NCBI RefSeq assembly: GCF_014203015.1 | Contig: NZ_JACHIB010000019.1 | Span: 1 to 64,000 of the forward strand | Source: Castellaniella defragrans | GTDB lineage: Bacteria; Pseudomonadota; Gammaproteobacteria; Burkholderiales; Burkholderiaceae_B | Length of the DNA: 64,000 nt | Direction: 5' to 3' | Shown here: positions 56,487 through 64,000 of the stretch, in pieces | How the letters are laid out: each line of letters opens with the position of its first letter | How positions within the stretch are numbered: the stretch's first letter is position 1 | Notes under the pieces: model-generated | What the model was told of the DNA's origin: nothing | The model's database searches: none | The model's input: only the letters and a program-made list of their open reading frames with translations | Position numbers and translations under genes: made by a program

Positions 56487-57446
56487 ATGGTACATCAATC
56501 GAGTGGTTTGCCGGCTGGGGATTTCCGTTACGAGGGCCAGGTCGCGATCGTGACCGGCGCGGGCAGCGGGCTGGGGCGGGCGTACGCCATGCTGCTGGCC
56601 GCCCGCGGCGCCCGCGTGGTGGTCAACGACATCGGCATGCGTCCGGGGCCCGACGGCGCGCCCGTCAGTTCGGCGGAGCTCACCGTCCGCGAGATCCGCG
56701 CGCTGGGCGGCGAGGCCGTGGCGGACACTTCCTCGGTGGCCACCCGCGAAGGCGGGCAGGCGATCGCCGAGCGGGCGCTGTCGGCCTACGGGCGCATCGA
56801 CATCCTGGTGAACAACGCCGGCAACATCTCGCTCACTTCGTTCAACAAGCTCGACCTCGCCGACGCCGCGCCGATCTTCGACGTGCACGTGTGGGGCGCC
56901 TTCAACGTGACGCAGCCGTGCTACCAGCAGATGGTGCGGCAGCAGTACGGCCGGATCGTCTTCACCACGTCCGGCGTGGCGCTCTTCGGCAACGGCGGCA
57001 TCGCGCCCTACGCGGCCGCCAAGGGCGGCGTGTTCGGGCTGCTGCAGGTGCTCAAGCTCGAAGGCGCCCGCCACGGCATCCGGGTGAACGCCGTCGCTCC
57101 CATGGCCTCCACGCAGCTCACCGAGGACGTCGAGATGCCCCAGTACCACCAGGTCAGCGAGGACATGGTCGTCCCCGAGCTGGTGGCGCCCGTGGTGGGC
57201 TATTTCGCGTCGCGCGAATGCCCCTGGACCGGCGAGACCTGGTCCGCCGGCTCGGGCTCGGTCGCGCGCATCTTCATCGGACGCACGCCGGGCTTCTTCA
57301 AGCATCCCATCGACCAGGGCGCCCTGACGGTCGAGGACGTGGCGGGCCACGTCGATCGCATCCGCAGCGAAGCGGACTACACGACGCCGGAAAGCTGGCC
57401 CGCCGAATGGGCGCTTCTGGTCGATCTTCTGACGGACCGCAAGTGA
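56487..57446 (+). CDS. short-chain dehydrogenase, (3R)-hydroxyacyl-CoA dehydrogenase-like
   Basis: A 319-residue SDR longer than the classical 250. The nucleotide loop is VTGAGSGLGRAYAMLLAARG, with NNAGNISLTSF, Ser in VFTTSGVALFG and YAAAKGG as the YxxxK pair. The C-terminal extension (about 225-319: VGYFASRECPWTGETWSAGS, then GRTPGFFKHP) resembles the dehydrogenase part of peroxisomal multifunctional enzyme type 2. It would oxidise a 3-hydroxyacyl-CoA. First gene of the TetR-controlled cluster; GGAGA precedes the ATG. Confidence 0.88.
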   Translation: MVHQSSGLPAGDFRYEGQVAIVTGAGSGLGRAYAMLLAARGARVVVNDIGMRPGPDGAPVSSAELTVREIRALGGEAVADTSSVATREGGQAIAERALSAYGRIDILVNNAGNISLTSFNKLDLADAAPIFDVHVWGAFNVTQPCYQQMVRQQYGRIVFTTSGVALFGNGGIAPYAAAKGGVFGLLQVLKLEGARHGIRVNAVAPMASTQLTEDVEMPQYHQVSEDMVVPELVAPVVGYFASRECPWTGETWSAGSGSVARIFIGRTPGFFKHPIDQGALTVEDVAGHVDRIRSEADYTTPESWPAEWALLVDLLTDRK

Positions 57447-57461
57447 GTGCCGGAGCGCATC

Positions 57462-59132
57462 GTGAACCGTACGGAAATCCATGAATTCCTGAAGACCCTC
57501 GATTTCGAGGGGGCGGGCCGGCTGACCCTGCCGGATCTGCTGGAAAAGCGCGTGCAGGCGACGCCGGAGGCGGTGGCCGTCCGCTCGCCCGCGGGCAGCC
57601 TGCGCTTCGACGAATGGCTGGACGGCGCCCGCGCCGTGTCCGCGCGGCTGCGGTCGTCGGGCGCCTACCGGCCCGGGACCCCGGTCCTGGTCTGGGTCGA
57701 TACGGCCGACGCGCGCCAGGTGGTGATCGCGCAGCACGGGGTGCTCGACGGCGGCTGCATCGTCGCCCCGCTGGACGACCGCCTGAGCGTGGCGGAAGTC
57801 CGGCGCTTCGCCCAGGACGTCGCGGCGAGCGCCGTGATCGCCAGCCGGGGGCTGCTGTCCTCGCGCAAGGACGAGGACCTGCTGGAATTCATCCCCGAGG
57901 GCCTGCCGCCCGAAGGCGATCCGCTGGACCTGCTGCTCTTCGCCGCCGTGGACGGGGCCTTCCGGCTCGTGCCGTCTCCCGGAGACGGGGCGGCGCCGGC
58001 CGAAGGGGTGCGCGCGCAGGCGGACGATTGCGCGCTGCTCGCCTTCACCTCGGGCACGACGGGGCGGCCGAAGGCCGCGATGATTACCCACGGCGGCTGC
58101 GTGCAGCTGGCCGAAAGAATGGTCAACGGCGTGTTTCCCGCGCCCCGCGGGGGGCGGCCCGTCGGTCCGGACGACGTGATCCAGTCGCCCGTGCCCGCCT
58201 ACCTGCCCACCAGCATCGTCAATACGCTGTACGCCGCGGTGCTGGCCGGATGTCCCCTGAGCTACCGGGGCCGCCGCTTCGACCCCGAGGCCGAGGAAAG
58301 GGAAATGGCGCTGGCGGGCACGACCATCTACGCGGGCGCGCCGGCCCACTACGCCATGATGTGCCAGCGGCCGGCGAGCGACGACTCGCGCGGCGCCCGG
58401 GTGCAGATCATGACCGCGAGCGGCGCCCCCATGACCGCGGCGCTCTACCGCACGATGCGGGAGCGCTGGCCGCGCGCCGCTGTGGCCAACTGGTATGCCC
58501 TGAACGAAACGATGGTCGGCCAGACGCTCAATTTCGGTCCGGACATGGAGCTCGATCCCACGGCCATCGGCCGGCCGGTCTGGCCGACCGAGCTCGCCGT
58601 GGTCGACGAGGCCGGCCGGCGATGCGCGCCCGGGGAATCCGGCGAGGTGCTCCTGCGGGCGCCGGGGCAGATGGTGGGCTACTACCTGAACGAGGCGGAG
58701 ACGGCCAAGCGCATCGACGCGGACGGCTGGGTGCACACCGAGGACATCGGCTTCGTGGGCGCGGAAGACGGCCTGCTGCGGCTCACCGGGCGCAAGAGCG
58801 ACCGCATCAACCGGGGCGGCTTCAAGTTCTATCCCGCCGAGGTCGAAGAAGTGCTGCTGGGCCACGAAGGCCTGGCCGACGCGGCCATCCTGGCCATCCC
58901 CGATCCAATTCTGGGCCAGGACCTGGTGGCGATGGTGGTGGCGGCCGAGGGCGGGCAGATGCTGGCCGAAGCCGACATCCGGGCGTTCTGCCAGGACCGG
59001 CTGTCGCGCAACAAGGCGCCCAGCCGGGTGTATTTCGTCGACCGGCTGCCGCGGAGCGGATTCGGCAAGGTGGTGAAAAAGGAACTGATCGCGCTCTGGG
59101 AAGCCATCGAGTCCCGCGGCGCCGGCCGGTGA
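57462..59132 (+). CDS. AMP-dependent acyl-CoA synthetase/ligase
   Basis: A 556-residue adenylate-forming ligase. Motifs: LAFTSGTTGRPKAAMITHGG; VANWYALNETMVGQTL in the place of the YGxTE motif; hinge LTGRKSDRINRGGFKFYPAE; final Lys in GFGKVVKKELI. It should activate a carboxylic acid to its CoA ester. GTG 57462 was preferred because GGAG sits 6 nt before it; a GTG at 57447, right after the SDR stop, adds five residues. The substrate cannot be predicted. The divergent ALNET motif separates it from common fatty-acid ligases. Confidence 0.88.
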   Translation: MNRTEIHEFLKTLDFEGAGRLTLPDLLEKRVQATPEAVAVRSPAGSLRFDEWLDGARAVSARLRSSGAYRPGTPVLVWVDTADARQVVIAQHGVLDGGCIVAPLDDRLSVAEVRRFAQDVAASAVIASRGLLSSRKDEDLLEFIPEGLPPEGDPLDLLLFAAVDGAFRLVPSPGDGAAPAEGVRAQADDCALLAFTSGTTGRPKAAMITHGGCVQLAERMVNGVFPAPRGGRPVGPDDVIQSPVPAYLPTSIVNTLYAAVLAGCPLSYRGRRFDPEAEEREMALAGTTIYAGAPAHYAMMCQRPASDDSRGARVQIMTASGAPMTAALYRTMRERWPRAAVANWYALNETMVGQTLNFGPDMELDPTAIGRPVWPTELAVVDEAGRRCAPGESGEVLLRAPGQMVGYYLNEAETAKRIDADGWVHTEDIGFVGAEDGLLRLTGRKSDRINRGGFKFYPAEVEEVLLGHEGLADAAILAIPDPILGQDLVAMVVAAEGGQMLAEADIRAFCQDRLSRNKAPSRVYFVDRLPRSGFGKVVKKELIALWEAIESRGAGR

Positions 59133-59190
59133 CCGGGTCTGGTCTCGGCTTCTTATCTGGATTTCAACCCGAGGAAATAGGGAGACAGCA

Positions 59191-59637
59191 ATGGAACCGT
59201 TGTTCTACAGCATGCAGGAAATCGTCATCGCCGTGAAGGACCTGGACAAGGCGACCGACCGGCTGAGCGAAATCTTCGCCGCGCCCGCCGACGGCCTGGC
59301 CTCCGAGCCCCTGGAAGGCATCGAGCTGATCCAGCGCGGCGTCTGGATCGGCAAGGAAAGAATCGCCATCGTCGCCGACGCCACCGGCACCGGCCCGCTG
59401 GCCCAGGCGATCGAGAAGCGCGGCGAGGGCATCCACGAGATCTGCGTGAGGACGCGCAACCTGGAGGAAGCGATCGCGCACTTCAAGGCCAAGGGCGTGC
59501 GGCTCACGCGCGACGAGCCCTACGTCCTGAAGAACTACGAATACCGCGGCGAAGTCTTCTCCGAGGTCCGCATCGTGTTCATCCATCCCGCGAGCTGCTA
59601 TGGCGTGCTCGTCGAGGTCCAGGAATGGGTCAAGTAG
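59191..59637 (+). CDS. VOC-superfamily protein, methylmalonyl-CoA epimerase-like
   Basis: A 148-residue protein of the glyoxalase/bleomycin-resistance fold: QEIVIAVKDLDKATDRLSEI opens the first module and GEGIHEICVRTRNLEEAIAH the second, with metal ligands expected at the His in IHEIC and Glu in VLVEVQEW. This is the layout of methylmalonyl-CoA epimerases, but the sequence between is divergent. In this cluster it may epimerise or open a CoA intermediate. GGAGACAGCA stands before the ATG. Confidence 0.8.
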   Translation: MEPLFYSMQEIVIAVKDLDKATDRLSEIFAAPADGLASEPLEGIELIQRGVWIGKERIAIVADATGTGPLAQAIEKRGEGIHEICVRTRNLEEAIAHFKAKGVRLTRDEPYVLKNYEYRGEVFSEVRIVFIHPASCYGVLVEVQEWVK

Positions 59638-59681
59638 CGTCCGGCCCCGGACGATCCCGCGCACCGACACCGGAAACAGCC

Positions 59682-60482
59682 ATGTCCAACGATCTTGCTC
59701 AACTGGCCGGGAAGGACCTCGGCGCCCATGCGGCCGCATACGACGCGAACAAGGCGATCCTGTACGCGCTCGCCGTGGGGGCGGCCGCCGCGGAACTCGA
59801 CCTGGTCTACGAACGCGACCTGCGTGTGCTGCCGACCTTCGGCTGCGCGCTGGGCCTGTGGGCCGTGGAGGCCGCGGGCCGGCTGGGCGCCTACGATCCC
59901 AGGTCGTCCCTGCACGTGGCGCAGAAAATCCGCGTCCACCGGCCGCTGCCGGCCTCCGGCAGCATCGGGATGCGGGGCCGGGTGGCCCACGTCTACGACA
60001 AGGGCAAGGCGGCCCTGCTCGAAATCGAGGTCGAATCGGAATTCTTCACCGCGGCCTACACCATCTTCCTGCCCGGCATGGGCGGCTGGGGCGGGGACCG
60101 CGGGCCGTCGGCCGCGCCCGCGGCGGACCTCGCCTTCACGCAGGCCACCGAAGTGGCGACCACCCCCGAGCTGGCGGCCCTGTACCGCCTCACGGGCGAC
60201 CTGCATCCCGTCCACATCGACCCCGAGGTCGCCCGCACCAACGGATTTTCCCGCCCGATCCTGCACGGGCTGTGCACCCTCGGGATCTCGGCGCGCGTCG
60301 TCGCCCGACAGCACGGCGCCCACCCGGCCGACCTGCGCAGCCTGGAGGCCCGGCTCACCTCGCCGGTGCTGCCCGGGGAGGCGCTGACGGTGGAATCCGG
60401 GCGCGCGGCCGAGGGCATCCATTTCCGCACCCTCTCCAACGGCATGGCGGTCCTGAGCGGCGGCAAGGCCGTGTTCGGCTGA
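59682..60482 (+). CDS. MaoC/hydratase-2 family enoyl-CoA hydratase
   Basis: A 266-residue double hot-dog protein like the hydratase-2 part of multifunctional enzyme type 2. The N-terminal hot-dog has VLPTFGCALGLWAV; the C-terminal one has the catalytic motif YRLTGDLHPVHIDPEVARTN (Asp and His) and RPILHGLCTLGISARVV. It would hydrate a 2-enoyl-CoA to the (3R)-hydroxyacyl-CoA, the form used by the SDR at 56487. Followed closely (9 bp) by a hydrolase gene. Confidence 0.9.
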   Translation: MSNDLAQLAGKDLGAHAAAYDANKAILYALAVGAAAAELDLVYERDLRVLPTFGCALGLWAVEAAGRLGAYDPRSSLHVAQKIRVHRPLPASGSIGMRGRVAHVYDKGKAALLEIEVESEFFTAAYTIFLPGMGGWGGDRGPSAAPAADLAFTQATEVATTPELAALYRLTGDLHPVHIDPEVARTNGFSRPILHGLCTLGISARVVARQHGAHPADLRSLEARLTSPVLPGEALTVESGRAAEGIHFRTLSNGMAVLSGGKAVFG

Positions 60483-60491
60483 AGCGAGGCC

Positions 60492-61286
60492 ATGAAAATG
60501 AATCGAGCGACCCTCAACGACATCGACGTCGCCTACACCGTGGAAGGATCGGGTGACCCGGTCGTGTTCGTCCATGGCCTGGCCGAGGACCGCCACACCT
60601 GGAGCGGGCAGCAGCAGGCCCTGGGCGGCCGGTACCGCGGCTACGCCTGCGACCTGCGCGGGCATGGCCTGACGTCCCTGGGGCAGGCCGACGGCACCCT
60701 GGCGCAGCTGGGCCACGACCTGCTGGCCTTCCTGGAGCGGGTCACCGGGCCGGCCCGCGTCGTCGGGTTCTCGCTGGGGGGCACCATCGCCCTCTGGGCG
60801 GCCGCCGAACGCCCCGACCTGGTGCGCAAGTCGGTGGTGCTGGGGACCTCGTCGGTCGTCGGCCGCGCGGCCGTCCAGTTCTACCAGGACCGGATCGCCC
60901 AGGCCGCCGACACCGGCTCGGCCGCGTTCCGGGACGCCCTGCGGGCCGACACCGAGGCCGGACTCCACCGGCAGCACGCGTCCCTCGGGCGGATCGTCGA
61001 CGCGCGCCTCGCGGCCGTCGGCGACGGCCGGGGCTACGTCAATGCCGCCCGGGCCATGATGGGCCTGAATGCCGAGCCGCTGACGCCGCGCCTGGCGCGC
61101 ATCGAGACCCCCGTGGTGGTGATCGGCGCCGAGCACGACCGGTTCTGCCCCCAGAAGGCGGCGACGATTCTGCTGGACGCCCTGCCGGGCGCCGCCTTCC
61201 TGACGATCCCCGAGGCCGGGCACCTGATGAACGTGGACAACCCCGATGCGGTGACGCAGGCCCTGCGCCAGGCCCTGGCCGGCTGA
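60492..61286 (+). CDS. alpha/beta-fold hydrolase
   Basis: A 264-residue hydrolase: oxyanion region VVFVHGLAEDRHTWSGQ, nucleophile elbow VGFSLGGTIALWAA (Ser about 93), Asp in VVIGAEHDRFCPQKAA and His in PEAGHLMNVDN. Similar to 3-oxoadipate enol-lactonase and meta-cleavage hydrolases, which open lactones or C-C bonds. In the cluster it could cleave a ring-opened or lactone intermediate. The start could also be the second Met (60498). Confidence 0.88.
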   Translation: MKMNRATLNDIDVAYTVEGSGDPVVFVHGLAEDRHTWSGQQQALGGRYRGYACDLRGHGLTSLGQADGTLAQLGHDLLAFLERVTGPARVVGFSLGGTIALWAAAERPDLVRKSVVLGTSSVVGRAAVQFYQDRIAQAADTGSAAFRDALRADTEAGLHRQHASLGRIVDARLAAVGDGRGYVNAARAMMGLNAEPLTPRLARIETPVVVIGAEHDRFCPQKAATILLDALPGAAFLTIPEAGHLMNVDNPDAVTQALRQALAG

Positions 61287-61403
61287 GGCGGCGGCGCCCC
61301 CCTTTACCCGCTTTCCCCGCGGGCATGGCGGCCGGGATCCCGGACCGCCGCGCGATGCGGGCAGTCCGATCTCGAAGTGGTTCGATCTCAAGGAGATGTT
61401 GAA

Positions 61404-62162
61404 ATGGTTGAAGGCAAAGTGGCACTCATTACCGCCGCCTCGGGCGCGGGCATCGGCAGCGCGATCGCCCGGCAGCTCGCCGAGGACGGCTACGACGTGG
61501 TCATCACGGATGCGCACGAACGCCGCTGCCGCGAGTTCGCGCAGCAGCTGTCCGAACAATACGGGCGTCCGTTCCTGGCCGTCCCCCTCGACGTCAGCGA
61601 CGCCGCCGGGGTCGAGCGCTGCGCCGCGCAGGTGCTGGACGAGAAAGGGCGGATCGACGCGCTGGTCAACAACGCCGGCTGGTCCACCATCGCGCCCGTG
61701 GCGGAACTGGCGCTGGCGGACTGGCAGCGCTGCCTGGACATCGACCTGACGGGGACGTTCCTGACGATGCGCCACATCCTGCCCGCCATGATCGCGCGCG
61801 GCAGCGGGGCGATCGTCAACATCAGCTCGATCGCGGCCTACGAGACCTCCACCGAGCACGGCGCCGCCTATTCCGCCGCCAAGGCGGGCGTGCTGGCCCT
61901 GACGCGCGTCGCCGCGGCCGAGAACGGCCGGCACGGCATCCGCGTCAACGCCATCACGCCGGGCCTGATCTACAACGATTTCCTGCGCAAGATCTATCCG
62001 GCCGAATTCTTCGACGGCTACGCGGAAAACCGCTCCCTGGTGGGCCGGATCGGACGGCCCGAGGACGTGGCCGCGCTGGTGTCGTTCCTGCTGTCGGACA
62101 AGGCCGGCTACATCACGGGCGAGGTCTACGGCATCAGCGGAGGAGTCCATCCCCATGGCTAA
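61404..62162 (+). CDS. short-chain dehydrogenase/reductase
   Basis: A 252-residue classical SDR: MVEGKVALITAASGAGIGSA, DALVNNAGWSTIAP, Ser in VNISSIAAYETS, YSAAKAG as YxxxK, and a FabG-like end with SDKAGYITGEVYGISGG. It oxidises or reduces an alcohol/ketone of unknown identity, perhaps the pathway's second oxidation. AAGGAG at 61390-61395 is 8 nt upstream of the chosen ATG. Its 3' end overlaps the amidase gene by 8 nt. Confidence 0.9.
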   Translation: MVEGKVALITAASGAGIGSAIARQLAEDGYDVVITDAHERRCREFAQQLSEQYGRPFLAVPLDVSDAAGVERCAAQVLDEKGRIDALVNNAGWSTIAPVAELALADWQRCLDIDLTGTFLTMRHILPAMIARGSGAIVNISSIAAYETSTEHGAAYSAAKAGVLALTRVAAAENGRHGIRVNAITPGLIYNDFLRKIYPAEFFDGYAENRSLVGRIGRPEDVAALVSFLLSDKAGYITGEVYGISGGVHPHG

Positions 62163-63522
62163 GGACGTCAGCCTTCTCTCGATCGCGGAACTGGTGCGTT
62201 CGTACCGGGACCGCTCGCTCAGCCCGGTGGACGTGGCCGAAGCGTTCTTCGCGCGCATCGAACGGTACGACGGCGCATTGCACGCCTACGTCGAGACCAC
62301 CCGCGACCTGGCGCTGGCGCAGGCGCGCGAGGCCGAGCGCGCCTACGCGTCGGGGAAGGCGGACGCCGCGCTGGCCGGCATCCCGGTCGCCATCAAGGAC
62401 GCCTTCCACGTCGCGGGCGTCCCCACCACCCTGGGCTCGGACGTGTACCGCGGCCTGGTCTCCAAGGGCGATTCCGGCCTGGTGCGCCGCCTGCGCGCCG
62501 CCGGCGCCGTCTTCCTGGGCAAGACCAATACGGCGGAATTCGGCCAGTCCGCGACGACCGAGAACCTGCTCGGGCCGGACACCGCGACGCCCTGGGATAC
62601 CGCGCGCACGGCCGGGGGGTCGAGCGGCGGGTCGGCGGCCGCGGTTGCGGCCCGGCTCGCCACGGTCGCCGTGGGCTCCGACGGCGGCGGCTCGATCCGC
62701 ATTCCCGCGGCCTTCTCGGGCATCTTCGGCCTCAAGCCGTCGCCCGGCCTGTGCGGCGACGAAAACGGTTTTCGCGGCATGTCGGAATTCGTCGGCGCCG
62801 GGCCGATGGCCCGGTCCGTGGCCGATGCGCGGATCCTGCTGGGCGTGCTGGCCGGCGCGCGCTTCGAGCGCGGCGCGGACACGCGGCCCCTGCGCGTGTG
62901 CTACTGCCCGGCGCCCGAGGGCCGGCCGGTCGATCCGGCCGTGGCCGATCTGGTGGAACGCGCCGCCAGGGTTTTCGAGGAGATGGGGCATTCCCTTGAG
63001 GAAGATCATCCTCCGATCCAGGGCTGGGGTGATATTTTCGGACCCCTGGTCCTCGAAGAGGAACACCGCGAACGGGGGCACCTCTTGAAGCTCTGTCCGG
63101 ACAGGCTCACCCGCTACGAGCGATCCACCCTCGAGGCCGCCGTCGCGCTGGATCCCGACGACGTCCTGCGCGCCCGCGCGCTGCTGCCCGATTTCCGCGG
63201 CCGCCTGGACGCCTTCTTCGACCGCTACGACGTCGTGCTGGCGCCCGCGACGGCCGTGCCGCCCTTTCCCCTGGGGCAGCGGCCCAAGTTCATCCGCGGC
63301 GTCGCCGTGGACCGGCTGTGGGGCGCGTTTCCGTTCACCGCGCCGTTCAACGTGGGCGGCGTCGCCGCGGCGGCGGTGCCCTGCGGCCTGGCCGGCGGCC
63401 TGCCGGTGAGCGCGCAGCTCGTGGTCCGGGCGGGAGCGGAGCGGCTGCTGCTCGATGCCGCGCAGGATTTCGAGGAAGCGGTCGGGTTCGATCGCGGCCC
63501 GCTGGATTCGATGTGGACCTGA
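62155..63522 (+). CDS. amidase (amidase-signature family)
   Basis: A 455-residue amidase-signature enzyme. The Ser-cisSer-Lys triad is visible: Lys in GIPVAIKDAFHVAG, cisSer in TAGGSSGGSAAAVAARLA and the nucleophile in VGSDGGGSIRIPAAFSG. It hydrolyses an amide or related C-N bond and may supply the acid for the ligase or act on a linear intermediate. AGGAG 9 nt before the ATG lies in the SDR coding end; overlap of 8 nt means coupling. Confidence 0.92.
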   Translation: MAKDVSLLSIAELVRSYRDRSLSPVDVAEAFFARIERYDGALHAYVETTRDLALAQAREAERAYASGKADAALAGIPVAIKDAFHVAGVPTTLGSDVYRGLVSKGDSGLVRRLRAAGAVFLGKTNTAEFGQSATTENLLGPDTATPWDTARTAGGSSGGSAAAVAARLATVAVGSDGGGSIRIPAAFSGIFGLKPSPGLCGDENGFRGMSEFVGAGPMARSVADARILLGVLAGARFERGADTRPLRVCYCPAPEGRPVDPAVADLVERAARVFEEMGHSLEEDHPPIQGWGDIFGPLVLEEEHRERGHLLKLCPDRLTRYERSTLEAAVALDPDDVLRARALLPDFRGRLDAFFDRYDVVLAPATAVPPFPLGQRPKFIRGVAVDRLWGAFPFTAPFNVGGVAAAAVPCGLAGGLPVSAQLVVRAGAERLLLDAAQDFEEAVGFDRGPLDSMWT

Positions 63523-63560
63523 CCCCGCGGATGCGGCCCTGACACCCCCGGAACGAACCC

Positions 63561-64000
63561 ATGCGCGCAGACCTCGTCAAGCAAACCCTCGAAGGCTCCG
63601 TCCTGGTGCTGGAGATGCACGATCCCGCCGCCCGCAACGCCCTGTCCCTGGGCCTGCTGTCGGCCCTGTCCGAGGCTGTCGGGCAGGCCGGCGAGGACGT
63701 GCTCGGCATCGTGATCACGGGCGGCGCGGAGTGTTTCAGCGCGGGGGGGGATTTCCGCGAACTGAAGGGCACGAGCGAGGACCTGGCCTACGACGATGCG
63801 GTGTCCGCCGCCGTCGCCACGATCCTGGCATCGGACCGGATCGTCGCCGCGGCGATCGAAGGACCGTGCATGGGCGCGGCGGCCGACCTCGCCCTGGCCT
63901 GCGACTACCGCATCGCGGGCGCCGGCAGCTACGTGCAGATTCCCGCCGTGCGCCTGGGGATCCTGTACAACCCGGCGGCGCTCGAGCGCATCGGGCGGTC
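63561..64000 (+). CDS. enoyl-CoA hydratase/isomerase (crotonase family), 3' part outside window
   Basis: First 146 residues. Starts MRADLVKQTLEGSVLVLEMH, then NALSLGLLSAL, the oxyanion block GIVITGGAECFSAGGDFREL (near 50-68) and GPCMGAAADLALACDYRIAG (near 101-120) containing the second oxyanion peptide GAA. Crotonases hydrate, isomerise or cleave CoA esters, including ring opening. The frame is open to the window end, so length and the C-terminal helix cannot be seen. It lies 38 bp after the amidase, in the same direction. Confidence 0.9.
   Translation, partial: MRADLVKQTLEGSVLVLEMHDPAARNALSLGLLSALSEAVGQAGEDVLGIVITGGAECFSAGGDFRELKGTSEDLAYDDAVSAAVATILASDRIVAAAIEGPCMGAAADLALACDYRIAGAGSYVQIPAVRLGILYNPAALERIGR

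Noticed and set aside
61396-61749. ATG at 61396 opening another frame just after AAGGAG
   Set aside because: The frame overlaps the SDR gene and has an Arg/Ser/Pro-rich product. The in-frame ATG at 61404 gives a complete SDR.
59598-62258. Long minus-strand frame opposite the catabolic genes
   Set aside because: Compositional shadow; sense genes show catalytic motifs and ribosome-binding sites.

Overview
This is a high-GC window, with strong G/C bias at third codon positions, from a betaproteobacterium. The gene order fits the Alcaligenaceae (Bordetella/Achromobacter relatives). The run maf-yceD-rpmF-plsX-fabH-fabD-fabG-acpP-fabF-rpoE-rseA-rseB-degP-lepA-lepB-rnc-era-recO is the classic order for that family. 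The abundance of LysR regulators and of Liv-type ABC transport genes also fits. The family assignment is inferred from synteny; no 16S gene or tRNA was seen.

Region by region. (1) 1-3.3 kb is the edge of a decayed genomic island. It holds the end of an IS21-like element, a truncated and frameshifted HNH-nuclease-like gene, a YhcG/DUF1016-type PDDEXK protein, and a frameshifted tyrosine integrase. (2) 3.3-12 kb is core: rne, with a long leader and a promoter that overlaps the divergent rluC start, then a HAD phosphatase, the MsrPQ methionine sulfoxide reductase pair, an RsmI-like methylase and maf. (3) 12-27.4 kb is the fatty-acid/ribosomal-protein cluster (yceD-rpmF-plsX-fabHDG-acpP-fabF), running into the envelope stress regulon (rpoE-rseA-rseB-degP) and then lepA-lepB-rnc-era-recO. 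(4) 27.4-32.4 kb holds rarD, a Bax-inhibitor-1 family protein, holC-pepA and a solitary lptF.

(5) 32.4-42.3 kb has a LysR gene divergent from an orphan ABC binding protein plus mmsA, a CysB-type LysR regulator, and a full Liv-type ABC importer operon joined throughout by ATGA overlaps, with an extra 24-codon reading frame between livM and livG. (6) 42.3-50.1 kb has a DUF2325 protein behind a Fur-box-like promoter, an NlpC/P60 lipoprotein with a histone-H1-like tail, prpE, an Atg22-like MFS protein, a 78-bp tandem repeat and acs. (7) 50.2-55.4 kb has a LysR regulator, an Aer-like PAS chemoreceptor, a MarC protein and the electron-transfer-flavoprotein:quinone oxidoreductase. (8) 55.7-64 kb is an accessory catabolic cluster: a TetR repressor divergent from SDR, AMP-ligase, VOC, MaoC hydratase, alpha/beta hydrolase, second SDR, amidase and an enoyl-CoA hydratase cut by the window end. 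It looks like a CoA-dependent degradation route for an acid or amide whose identity I cannot determine.

The best candidates for something undescribed are the 55.7-64 kb catabolic cluster, the 78-bp tandem repeat between the MFS gene and acs, the Fur-box/DUF2325 unit, and the terminator-like hairpin directly in front of lepA. No rRNA, tRNA, CRISPR array or replication origin was recognised.
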